Below are positions 10,237-18,558 of a DNA stretch of 47,549 nt, piece after piece. Under the pieces are notes generated by a model. It did not search any database. It was not told the DNA's origin and saw only the letters and a program-made list of their open reading frames with translations. Each line of letters begins with the position of its first letter. The stretch's first letter is position 1. Source of the stretch: Candidatus Buchananbacteria bacterium. GTDB taxonomy: Bacteria > Patescibacteriota > Patescibacteriia > CAIXNZ01. The DNA is taken from the NCBI GenBank assembly GCA_014729025.1, contig WJKP01000031.1, positions 1 through 47,549 of the forward strand, written 5' to 3'. Made by a program: the position numbers and the translations under genes.

Positions 10237-12336
10237 ATGGCTAAAAAAAACACAAAACCAGCTAAAAAAGCTGCAAAAAAAATATCAAAGCCCAAAACTA
10301 AAACAAGCCAAAAGACTAAAAAAACAGATGAATATGGGGCTAAACAAATTACTGTTTTAGAAGGTTTAGAACCTGTACGCAAAAGACCGGGCATGTATAT
10401 TGGTAATACTGCCGAAGCTGGACTACATCATTTAATCTGGGAAGTTGTTGATAATGGTATTGATGAAGCCATGGCTGGTTTTTGTGATCAAATTATTGTA
10501 ACATTAACCGCAGATGGCATGGTTTCTGTTGCTGATAACGGTCGTGGTATTCCTGTTGAAAAACATAAAGCAACAAAAAAATCAGCCTTGGAAACAGTTT
10601 TAACCAAACTTCATGCTGGAGGTAAATTTGGTGAAGGAGGTTATAAAGTTTCAGGTGGCTTACATGGTGTCGGTGTTTCTGTGGTTAATGCTTTATCAGA
10701 ATATCTTAAAGCCGAAGTCAAAAGAAACAACAAATTATGGGAACAAGAATATAAAAGAGGTAAACCATTAAAAAACGTAAAGGCAATAAGAAACGTACAC
10801 GGTAGCGGTACTAGAATAACTTTTAAACCCGACCCTCAAATTTTCACAACCACAGAATTCAATCTAAAAACTATTATTAAACATCTAAGGCAGCAAGCTT
10901 ACCTGACCAAAGGTATAAAAATAATTATCAGAGATGAAAGAAATCCTAAAGATAAACAAGAATATACTTTTTATTTTGAAGGCGGTATTGCTTCTTATGT
11001 CAGATACTTAAACCATAAAAAAGATCCTAAACACGATAATATTTTCTATATTCAGAAAGCAGCTGAAGATATTCAAGTGGAAATCTCTTTGCAGTATGTT
11101 GATGAGTTCAATGAAACAACCTTTACTTTTGCCAATAATATTTATACTGTTGAAGGCGGTATGCACTTAATTGGTTTTAAAACAGCCCTAACCAGAACTT
11201 TGAATAATTTTGCCAGGTCCAAAAACATTTTAAAAGAAAAAGATGAGAATTTAACTGGTGACGATACTCGTGAAGGTTTAACTGCGATTGTCAGTGTGAA
11301 ATTAAAAGACCCGCAATTTGAAGGTCAAACAAAAGCCAAACTAGGCAATGCTGAAGTTAAATCAATTGTTGATAATATTATGGCTGAATATTTTGGTATT
11401 TTCTTGGAAGAACATCCACGTGATGCCGAAGCAATTATTGGCCGTTGTCTTCTAGCAGCTAAAGCCCGCTTAGCAGCCAAAAGCGCCCGGGAAACTATCT
11501 TGCGTAAAGGCGCTTTGGACGGATTTGCTTTACCTGGAAAATTAGCTGATTGTTCTTCTAAAAATGCCGATAATACCGAGTTATACATAGTAGAGGGTGA
11601 TTCAGCTGGCGGTTCTGCCAAACAAGGCCGTGACCGAGGATTTCAAGCAATCCTGCCTTTACGCGGTAAAATTTTAAATGTGGAAAGAGCGAGAATTGAT
11701 AAAATGTTAGCTAATAATGAATTAAAATCATTGATTATTGCTTTAGGCACTAATATTGGTGAACAATTTAATATCGAAGATTTACGTTATAATAAAATTA
11801 TTATCATGACCGATGCTGATGTTGACGGTGCCCATATTAAAACTTTATTATTAACTTTATTTTACAGATATTTTCCTGAACTGATTAAAAAAGGGCGTGT
11901 TTTTGTAGCCAAACCACCGCTTTACAGTGTTGGTAAAGGTAAAGAATCCCGTTACGCCTACTCGGACGATGAAAAAAATCAAATAATCGCTGAGATCGAA
12001 AAAGAAAAAGAAAAAAAAGCCAAACAAAAAGGTAAAATAATTGAGGAAACTGAAGAAAAAGAAGAAAAACTCGAATCAACTAAAGATGTTGAAGAAATAG
12101 AAACAAAATCAGGATTTAAAATAAATATTCAACGATATAAAGGTTTGGGTGAAATGAATCCCGATCAGCTTTGGCAAACTACCATGGATCCACAACACAG
12201 GGTGATGAAAAAAATTAACATTGAAGACGCTGCCAAAGCCGATGAAATTTTTGAAATCTTAATGGGTAATGAAGTGGAAAACAGAAAAAGATTTATTCAA
12301 GCCCGAGCTCAATCAGTCAAAAATCTAGACGTTTAA
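10237..12336 (+). CDS. gyrB: DNA gyrase/topoisomerase subunit B
   Basis: EGLEPVRKRPGMYIG, VVDNGIDEAMAG, VEGDSAGGSAKQGRDRGFQAILPLRGKILNVE, MTDADVDGAHI, QRYKGLGEMNPDQLW. Start set at 10237 because the promoter lies inside the longer ORF. Confidence 0.96.
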   Translation: MAKKNTKPAKKAAKKISKPKTKTSQKTKKTDEYGAKQITVLEGLEPVRKRPGMYIGNTAEAGLHHLIWEVVDNGIDEAMAGFCDQIIVTLTADGMVSVADNGRGIPVEKHKATKKSALETVLTKLHAGGKFGEGGYKVSGGLHGVGVSVVNALSEYLKAEVKRNNKLWEQEYKRGKPLKNVKAIRNVHGSGTRITFKPDPQIFTTTEFNLKTIIKHLRQQAYLTKGIKIIIRDERNPKDKQEYTFYFEGGIASYVRYLNHKKDPKHDNIFYIQKAAEDIQVEISLQYVDEFNETTFTFANNIYTVEGGMHLIGFKTALTRTLNNFARSKNILKEKDENLTGDDTREGLTAIVSVKLKDPQFEGQTKAKLGNAEVKSIVDNIMAEYFGIFLEEHPRDAEAIIGRCLLAAKARLAAKSARETILRKGALDGFALPGKLADCSSKNADNTELYIVEGDSAGGSAKQGRDRGFQAILPLRGKILNVERARIDKMLANNELKSLIIALGTNIGEQFNIEDLRYNKIIIMTDADVDGAHIKTLLLTLFYRYFPELIKKGRVFVAKPPLYSVGKGKESRYAYSDDEKNQIIAEIEKEKEKKAKQKGKIIEETEEKEEKLESTKDVEEIETKSGFKINIQRYKGLGEMNPDQLWQTTMDPQHRVMKKINIEDAAKADEIFEILMGNEVENRKRFIQARAQSVKNLDV

Positions 12337-12348
12337 TCCTAATAAAAT

Positions 12349-12391
12349 AAAAAAAAGAGCCTTCTTATAAAAAGAGGGCTCTTTTGTTTTT
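12349..12391 (+). terminator. gyrB terminator
   Basis: AAAGAGCCttcttataaaaagaGGGCTCTTTTGTTTTTTT. Confidence 0.7.
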
Positions 12392-12413
12392 TTACTTTGC
12401 CTGACTTTAAAAA

Positions 12414-12557
12414 TCAATCAAGCAAAGCCAAACCTTCATCAGCTAAAATCAGTTCCCAGCAAGAAATCAAATATTGATTAATTTCTTGAATATCCCGAGC
12501 TATCTCTTGACTCAAACTATCGGCTTTTTCAAGTAGCGTATTTACTTCTCTTCTCAT
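12414..12557 (-). CDS. Small protein (47 aa), MRREVNTLLEKADSLSQEIARDIQEINQYLISCWELILADEGLALLD
   Basis: ATG at 12557 preceded by AGGAGGAGAAGA; not in the supplied ORF track because of size. Confidence 0.55.
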   Translation of the reverse strand: MRREVNTLLEKADSLSQEIARDIQEINQYLISCWELILADEGLALLD

Positions 12558-12569
12558 TCTTCTCCTCCT

Positions 12570-12848
12570 TTAGTCTTGTTTTGCACCTTCCAGCTCCAAA
12601 ATAGTCAACAGCTCTTCACTGCCATCAGCATAAACCAATTTTAAACGCCCGCCTTGTTTGTGGTGTTTAAAGAGCATAAAAAATAATTTTAGAGCTGTTC
12701 TGACTAAAAAAGATAGAGAAAGTCCCAGCTCTGTAATCATTTCTTCATAACAACCTATTTCACCTCGCCCTAAACGCACTGTCACTGTTCGCCTATCCAA
12801 TTCCCGATTTGATTTACTTTTCCCGCTTTTCGCCTCAGCTTTTTGCAT
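12570..12848 (-). CDS. Small protein with ribbon-helix-helix-like N-terminal half
   Basis: AAGGAGGCGAATTATG start context; RRTVTVRLGRGEIGCYEEMITELGLSLSFLVRTALKLF fits a beta-helix-helix pattern. Confidence 0.6.
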   Translation of the reverse strand: MQKAEAKSGKSKSNRELDRRTVTVRLGRGEIGCYEEMITELGLSLSFLVRTALKLFFMLFKHHKQGGRLKLVYADGSEELLTILELEGAKQD

Positions 12849-12937
12849 AATTCGCCTCCTTGGTTATTAAAACAATACAAAACATAAATCAACTACTATT
12901 AGTAAAACATTTTAAATTACAAATGTAAATAAGAATG

Positions 12938-12975
12938 AAAAGCGGGCGGATTTCAAAGAAATCCGCCCGCCAAGT
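12938..12975 (-). terminator. Strong hairpin/terminator after the C1 peptidase gene
   Basis: GCGGGCGGATTTcaaagAAATCCGCCCGC, 12-bp perfect stem, followed by T-rich sequence on the minus strand. Confidence 0.7.
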
Positions 12976-12979
12976 ATTT

Positions 12980-13942
12980 TTAAAAAGGTGAGCCAAACAT
13001 ATCCTTGAGCCATTCGGGCCAATTTTCGTACCATTGTTCCACACAAGTCTTTTTGTAAAGATCTTTGGTGCCTTTCGCGTCAACAGCTGACCAGCAGGAA
13101 AAGCATTTCCTGCGGAAAAACTCGTAAGGCAGCCAGCCGTAACCGCGTACACCCCAGTCCCTACCCCAGCTGTTACGAATCAAAAAAGCTTGCAATTCGT
13201 CGTGCCAGCCAACAATCAAGGTCGCATGGGCACCGATCGGTCTTTCGCCTGGCTGGGGCATTTCAATCTTGCCATCACGACCGACCCAACGCCAGTTTTC
13301 GTAAACATAAGTGGCAATTGGCAAGGGCCCGTAGGTTAAAATGGCCTGTTTGACATTATCAATGGAACGAGGATGCACTGCGGCATAAGCGGAAATCTTA
13401 TAATTTACCAAAATTTCTTGCAATTTTTTATCGTCTTTTTTAGGCTCATGAGTAAGCTGGCTAAACTCTCGTTCTGGCAAGCAACCTCTTTTTTGGAGCA
13501 ATTTTAAACCGGCATGGACATGAAGTCCGTCACGACCAGAATCAGCCAAACCAGCCAATTCCCTGGCTTCTTCATAAAGCCATTCTTCGCTAAAATCAAG
13601 ATGCTTGACTAATTCCATATAAACAAAATAATCAATCAAAGCGCTCAGGCTATAAGCAGTGCACCAAGGCATTTGGCCTTGATGTTCAATACGTGGCATT
13701 TTCTTGCGCAGATCAAAACGAACCTGTCTTTTTTGCTCATTAAGATCTGGTACCGCTGTTGGCATAAGCTTGAACAAGCCAGCTCTGTCGCCATAATCGA
13801 TTTCAATTAATGGTACATTGCTTTTAAACCTCAGCTTAAAATCACGCGGATCAACTGGATCTTTTAAGACCGAGGGGTCAAGCAACATGCGCTTAAATGA
13901 ATTAAGCGACAAATCTTTTACAGGAACAGCCGAATTGCCCAT
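12980..13942 (-). CDS. Papain-like (C1) cysteine peptidase, no obvious signal peptide
   Basis: Catalytic motifs HQGQMPWCTAYSLSALIDY (Gln/Cys), GAHATLIVGWHDE (His), FLIRNSWGRDWGVRGYGWLPYEF (Asn); SD AAAAGGAGGGAATAATAATG. Confidence 0.85.
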   Translation of the reverse strand: MGNSAVPVKDLSLNSFKRMLLDPSVLKDPVDPRDFKLRFKSNVPLIEIDYGDRAGLFKLMPTAVPDLNEQKRQVRFDLRKKMPRIEHQGQMPWCTAYSLSALIDYFVYMELVKHLDFSEEWLYEEARELAGLADSGRDGLHVHAGLKLLQKRGCLPEREFSQLTHEPKKDDKKLQEILVNYKISAYAAVHPRSIDNVKQAILTYGPLPIATYVYENWRWVGRDGKIEMPQPGERPIGAHATLIVGWHDELQAFLIRNSWGRDWGVRGYGWLPYEFFRRKCFSCWSAVDAKGTKDLYKKTCVEQWYENWPEWLKDMFGSPF

Positions 13943-14026
13943 TATTATTCCCTCCTTTTGGTTTGTTGGTTCTTTTTAATTGCCAATGTACTTTAATTTT
14001 GCAAATTAACATAATTCAATCTAAAA

Positions 14027-14044
14027 GTCAAGTTTAAACTTGAC
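14027..14044. promoter_or_regulatory. 18-bp perfect palindrome joining divergent -35 elements (C1 peptidase / secE operon)
   Basis: GTCAAGTTTAAACTTGAC; TTGACA on + at 14040-14045 and TTGACT on - at 14031-14026. Confidence 0.6.
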
Positions 14045-14202
14045 AAATCTTGGATATAGTATAAAATATAATTATAAACAAGACCTGGCAAGGGTCTTTT
14101 TAAAATAGATTTTCACGAAAACAAGAATATTTTACCAACATACTAAATTCTTAATATTCGTACATTCGTATTTATTAGTAATTTAGTAAATTATAAAAAT
14201 TT

Positions 14203-14397
14203 ATGAAAAATCCTATTAAAAAATTGATTCAGTATATTAAAGACTCTATTACTGAATTAAAAAAAGTTACCTGGCCCACTAAAAAAGAAACCACTAATTA
14301 TACTTTATTAGTAATCGGCATTAGCTTAGCAGTAGCAGCTTTCATTGGTATTATTGATTATATTTTGGCTTTGGGTGTTGAACAAATAATTAAATAA
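14203..14397 (+). CDS. secE: Preprotein translocase subunit SecE
   Basis: IQYIKDSITELKKVTWPTKKETTNYTLLVIG; precedes nusG. Confidence 0.93.
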   Translation: MKNPIKKLIQYIKDSITELKKVTWPTKKETTNYTLLVIGISLAVAAFIGIIDYILALGVEQIIK

Positions 14398-14420
14398 AAA
14401 CAAATTTAACCATAAAACCT

Positions 14421-14963
14421 ATGGCAAAACAAATATCAAGAGGTAAAAGATGGTATGTGATTCACACTTATTCTGGTTATGAAGAAAGTGTAGCTGATAA
14501 TTTAAAACAAAGAATTGAAACAATGGATATGGAAGATAAAATTTTTGATGTTGTTATTCCTACAGAAAAAAAGATTAAAATAAAAAACGGTAAAAGAAAA
14601 ACAGTAATAGAAAAAGTTTATCCCGGTTATTTAATGGTTCAAATGATTGTAACTGATGATTCCTGGTATGTTGTTCGTAATACACCAAATGTAACTGGTT
14701 TTGTCGGTTCAGGTACCACCCCGACCCCGGTTTCTGAAGCAGAAGTTAAAGAATTATTCAAAAGAATGGGGCAAGAAGAGCCTAAGTTTAAAATTGATGT
14801 TTCCGAAGGTTCCCCAGTTAAAATTGTTGACGGCCCCTTCAAAGGTTTTGAGGGCAAAGTTACTGATATTGATGAAGCTCGCGGAAAAGTTAAAATTTTG
14901 GTTTCTATGTTTGGCCGTGAAACCCCAGTCGAGCTTGACTTCTTACAAATAAAAAAGATATAA
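14421..14963 (+). CDS. nusG: Transcription termination/antitermination factor NusG
   Basis: KRWYVIHTYSGYEESVADNLKQRIE, PGYLMVQM, GPFKGFEGKV. Confidence 0.96.
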   Translation: MAKQISRGKRWYVIHTYSGYEESVADNLKQRIETMDMEDKIFDVVIPTEKKIKIKNGKRKTVIEKVYPGYLMVQMIVTDDSWYVVRNTPNVTGFVGSGTTPTPVSEAEVKELFKRMGQEEPKFKIDVSEGSPVKIVDGPFKGFEGKVTDIDEARGKVKILVSMFGRETPVELDFLQIKKI

Positions 14964-15037
14964 TTGGTCCAGGCTTGGTTAATAAAACTGCTAAGGCTTG
15001 ATTGACCACCCAATCAAACTATCAATAATTAAAATTT

Positions 15038-15463
15038 ATGCCAAAAGAAATACTAACAACATTAAAATTACAAATCCCTGCCGGACAAGCCAATCCGGCA
15101 CCGCCTGTTGGCCCTGCGCTAGGTCAGCATGGTTTAAATATTCAGGATTTTTGCAGTCAATTTAATGAAGCAACAAAAGATAAAAGCGGTGATATTATTC
15201 CGGTTGAAATCACAGTATATGAAGACCGTTCATTTGACTTTAAATTAAAAACACCACCTGCTTCAGCTTTATTAAAAAAAGCTGCCGGCATAAAAAGCGG
15301 TTCAGGGAAACCTTTACAAGAAAAAGTCGGTAAAGTAAGCAAAGCCCAAATTCGTGAAATAGCAGAAATCAAACTACCTGATTTAAATACAGATGATCTT
15401 GAAGCTGCTACAAAAATTATTGAAGGTACTGCCCGGCAAATGGGTTTAACTGTTGAAGGTTAA
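15038..15463 (+). CDS. rplK: 50S ribosomal protein L11
   Basis: [35 protein letters not shown]. Confidence 0.97.
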   Translation: MPKEILTTLKLQIPAGQANPAPPVGPALGQHGLNIQDFCSQFNEATKDKSGDIIPVEITVYEDRSFDFKLKTPPASALLKKAAGIKSGSGKPLQEKVGKVSKAQIREIAEIKLPDLNTDDLEAATKIIEGTARQMGLTVEG

Positions 15464-15516
15464 AATTATTAAAAAATAAATATTAAAAGTGTGGAAGCTT
15501 AATTAAGCGTTTGCAC

Positions 15517-15577
15517 CACGCAATACACTACTACCCCTTATTAAATTAACTGATGTATTGCGTGCATCAGTTTTTTT
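15517..15577 (+). promoter_or_regulatory. Candidate attenuator/antiterminator switch between rplK and rplA
   Basis: CACGCAATACA (15517-15527) pairs with TGTATTGCGTG (15554-15564); AACTGATG (15548-15555) pairs with CATCAGTT (15565-15572) followed by a T tract. Confidence 0.55.
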
Positions 15578-15615
15578 AATTTAAAAAATTAATTAATAAT
15601 AAAATTTTTAAAATT

Positions 15616-16305
15616 ATGTCTAATAAAGCGCATTCACAAAGATTTATGGAATTAAAAGATAAAATTGATAAAAATACTGCTTATCCACTTGAAGAAGCCA
15701 TCAAACTTGCTAAAGAAACATCAACTACCAAATTCGATGCTTCTATTGAAGTTGCGATAAAAACCGGCATTGATCCTAAAAAAAGCGATCAACAAATCAG
15801 ATCAACTGTTTTAATGCCTCATGGGACTGGTAAAAAAATAAAAATAGCAGTCATTGCACCACCGGCCAAACAAAAAGAAGCCAAAGAAGCAGGGGCTGAT
15901 ATTATCGGTGGCGAAGAATTAATTGATAAAATAGCTAAAACTAAAAAAATAGATTTTGATGTTTTAATTACTGTACCGGAAATGATGAAAGATTTGGCAA
16001 AAATCGCTAAAATTCTAGGCCCCAAAGGCTTAATGCCTAATCCTAAAACAGAGACCGTGACACCTAATATCAAAAAGACGGTTAAAGATTTAGCCAAAGG
16101 TAAAGTCAGTTTTAAAAATGATGATACAGGTAATATTCATATAGCAATCGGGAAAGCCTCTTTTGACGATAAAAAACTAATTGAAAATTTTCAAGCTTTT
16201 ATGGACGCCTTACAAAAATCTAAGCCAGACTCGATCAAAGGTACTTTTATTAAAAAAATAGTTATTTCTTCTTCAATGGGACCTGGCATTCAAGTCCAAA
16301 TTTAG
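15616..16305 (+). CDS. rplA: 50S ribosomal protein L1
   Basis: HSQRFMELKDKIDKNTAYPLEEAIKLAKETSTTKFDASIEVAIKTGIDPKKSDQQIRSTVLMPHGTGK; GPKGLMPNPKTETVT. Confidence 0.96.
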   Translation: MSNKAHSQRFMELKDKIDKNTAYPLEEAIKLAKETSTTKFDASIEVAIKTGIDPKKSDQQIRSTVLMPHGTGKKIKIAVIAPPAKQKEAKEAGADIIGGEELIDKIAKTKKIDFDVLITVPEMMKDLAKIAKILGPKGLMPNPKTETVTPNIKKTVKDLAKGKVSFKNDDTGNIHIAIGKASFDDKKLIENFQAFMDALQKSKPDSIKGTFIKKIVISSSMGPGIQVQI

Positions 16306-16346
16306 TTATAATGTAAATATATAATTTTATTATTAAATTAAATTTT

Positions 16347-16634
16347 ATGGATTTTGAAAAGCCTAGAGCACAAGAACAAAAACAAGCAGTTTATACGACT
16401 GAAAAATCAAGTGTTTCTTGGGCCGAAGGTACTCAAGTTTGGGTAGTCGTAGAAAAACAGCCAGATAATGCCTATGTTGTTAGAGCTGAATTTGATGATC
16501 CACAAAAAAGTATTGAAGATTGGCTTGATATTTTACCGACTTCCCAAGCAAATGTTGAGTCTAAAGAAGAAGCAAAAAGAATAGCCGATCAAATGATGGT
16601 TGACAGAGAAAAATGGCCAACTGATATGAGCTAA
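16347..16634 (+). CDS. Hypothetical protein (95 aa)
   Basis: Open frame followed by a terminator (AAATACTGAAttaaATTCAGTATTTTTT). Confidence 0.6.
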   Translation: MDFEKPRAQEQKQAVYTTEKSSVSWAEGTQVWVVVEKQPDNAYVVRAEFDDPQKSIEDWLDILPTSQANVESKEEAKRIADQMMVDREKWPTDMS

Positions 16635-16644
16635 TAAAATAACA

Positions 16645-16678
16645 AAAATACTGAAATTAAATTCAGTATTTTTTGTTT
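16645..16678 (+). terminator. Intrinsic terminator
   Basis: AAAATACTGAA...TTCAGTATTTTTTG. Confidence 0.7.
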
Positions 16679-16751
16679 GCAGTTTTATGAAGCTTTTGTT
16701 AAAATAGAATAGCAAAAGCCCTATAAACTAATTGTAATAAGCTAAATTTAT

Positions 16752-17282
16752 ATGAAAGCCAAAATTCTTCTAGACTATGATGAGCTTAAAAAATTTGTAG
16801 AAGCTCATAAAACCTTACAACAAAAAGTGGTTTGCACGATTGGCTCTTGGGATATGCTACATATCGGCCATCTACGCTACTTAATTAATGCTAAAAATAA
16901 GGGAGATATATTAATTGTCGGCACTGATTCCGATGCAGCTATTAAACGCTATAAAAATGAATATCGCCCAATTATACCGCAAGATGAACGCATGGAAATG
17001 CTGTCATATCAGGACTGTGTTGATTATATTACTTTAATTGATGATGTTGACGAAAAAGGTGCCTGGAATTATGAATTATTAAAAATAATTCAACCTGATA
17101 TTTATGTTTGTATTGACGAAAGTTACCCCGAAGAACAAAAACAAAATATCAGAAAATATGTTAATGAATTAATTGAATTACCCCGTCAAGCTGAAAAAAC
17201 TTCCACGACTGATATTATTGAAAAAACTTTTAAAAGTCATTTGGCTCAAATTAATAACATTATTAAAGAAAAAAAACAATGA
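16752..17282 (+). CDS. Cytidylyltransferase-like (adenylyl/glycerol-3-phosphate cytidylyltransferase family) protein
   Basis: VVCTIGSWDMLHIGHLRYLINAKNKGDILIVGTDSD: HxGH nucleotidyltransferase motif. Confidence 0.8.
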   Translation: MKAKILLDYDELKKFVEAHKTLQQKVVCTIGSWDMLHIGHLRYLINAKNKGDILIVGTDSDAAIKRYKNEYRPIIPQDERMEMLSYQDCVDYITLIDDVDEKGAWNYELLKIIQPDIYVCIDESYPEEQKQNIRKYVNELIELPRQAEKTSTTDIIEKTFKSHLAQINNIIKEKKQ

Positions 17283-18100
17283 AAATAATCGGTACATTTA
17301 CTATTTTACATAAAGGCTATTTGGATATCCTTGAAAAATATCCCGATGCTGATATTTATATTTTAAATAATGAATTAGTTAAAGAATTAACCGACTTGGA
17401 AAAAGATATACGCAAAATTAACAATGATCAAATTATCACTTTAATCTCTGCGCTTAAAAAAAATGTGGAGATTCTAGACAAAGAGTTATTAAAAAAACTA
17501 AAAAAATCAGATGACCATATTATTGTTATTTCTGATCCAATTACTGATAATTTAATCAGAGAATACTTAAATGATTATCCCAAATTAATCATTGAATCAG
17601 GCTTTTTATATCATAAATCAGCAGATGTTAAAACCGAAGAAAAAGAAACTGCCGATCCCAGCCAATATACGAAAGCTGATATTAATTACATGAAAGAAGC
17701 TTATAAAGTTGCCAATGAATCAGGCTGCTGGTGGCGCCAAATCGCTTCTATCCTGGTTAAAGACGGCAAAATATTATACAAAGGCTGCAATGAAATGCTT
17801 CCCAATAAAGACGAGTGTTATCGCATCGGTTGTATCAGGGATCATATTAAACCAGGTGAAAAAATGGATTTTTGCTCAGCTATTCATTCAGAAGTAAATG
17901 TTATTACCCGGGCAGCCAAAGACGGTGTCTCAACCAAAGACGCTGATCTTTATGTAACCGCCTTCCCTTGCCCCCGTTGCGCTAAAGTAATCGCTCAGTC
18001 AGGCATTAGAAGGGTCTTTTTCAATCAAGGCTGGTCAAATTTTGACGGCGAACGAGTGCTTAAAGGTGCTGGTGTGAAATTAATTAAAATTGATTTATAA
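17279..18100 (+). CDS. Degenerate nucleotidyltransferase-like domain fused to a dCMP/cytidine deaminase domain
   Basis: N-term GTFTILHKGYLDIL (degenerate HxGH); C-term SAIHSEVNVITRAAK...FPCPRCAKVIAQSGIRRVFF (HxE, PCxxC zinc motif). Overlaps the previous CDS by 4 bp. Confidence 0.83.
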   Translation: MKIIGTFTILHKGYLDILEKYPDADIYILNNELVKELTDLEKDIRKINNDQIITLISALKKNVEILDKELLKKLKKSDDHIIVISDPITDNLIREYLNDYPKLIIESGFLYHKSADVKTEEKETADPSQYTKADINYMKEAYKVANESGCWWRQIASILVKDGKILYKGCNEMLPNKDECYRIGCIRDHIKPGEKMDFCSAIHSEVNVITRAAKDGVSTKDADLYVTAFPCPRCAKVIAQSGIRRVFFNQGWSNFDGERVLKGAGVKLIKIDL

Positions 18101-18102
18101 TT

Positions 18103-18552
18103 ATGACTAAAAATAAAGCAGGTATTGTCAAACGTTTTGCCAAAAACAAAGATTATAAAAATACTTTGGAAAAAATTAAAAAAACCGACAAATGCCCGTT
18201 TTGTCCTGAAAATTTCAAATACCATAAAAAACCAATCTTAAAAAAATACAATGGTTGGCTGGCAACAGCCAATTCCTGGCCATACAAGGATACGGCATAT
18301 CATTTTATTTTTATTCCAGAAAAACATCTGGAAAATTTCTCAGATTTAACTGATAAAGATTTTCAGGCTGTCAAATATTTAGTTAGCTGGGTAATTAATA
18401 AATACAAAATTAAAGGCGGCGGGCTGACTTTACGTTTTGGCAAACAAGATTATACGGGTGCAACAGTTTCCCATTTGCATTTCCACTTAATTGTCCCACA
18501 ATTAAAACCAAAAACAAAATTAGCCAAAACAGTTAATTTCCCTATTGGTTAA
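18103..18552 (+). CDS. HIT family hydrolase
   Basis: VSHLHFHLIVPQ (HxHxHxxxP histidine triad); N-terminal CPFCPENF. Confidence 0.82.
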   Translation: MTKNKAGIVKRFAKNKDYKNTLEKIKKTDKCPFCPENFKYHKKPILKKYNGWLATANSWPYKDTAYHFIFIPEKHLENFSDLTDKDFQAVKYLVSWVINKYKIKGGGLTLRFGKQDYTGATVSHLHFHLIVPQLKPKTKLAKTVNFPIG

Positions 18553-18558
18553 AAAAAT

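Noticed and set aside
11325-11621. Antisense ORFs within gyrB, dnaE, nusG, rplK and gatB
   Set aside because: Opposite strand of well-supported CDSs, no SD or recognisable product; by-products of codon bias.
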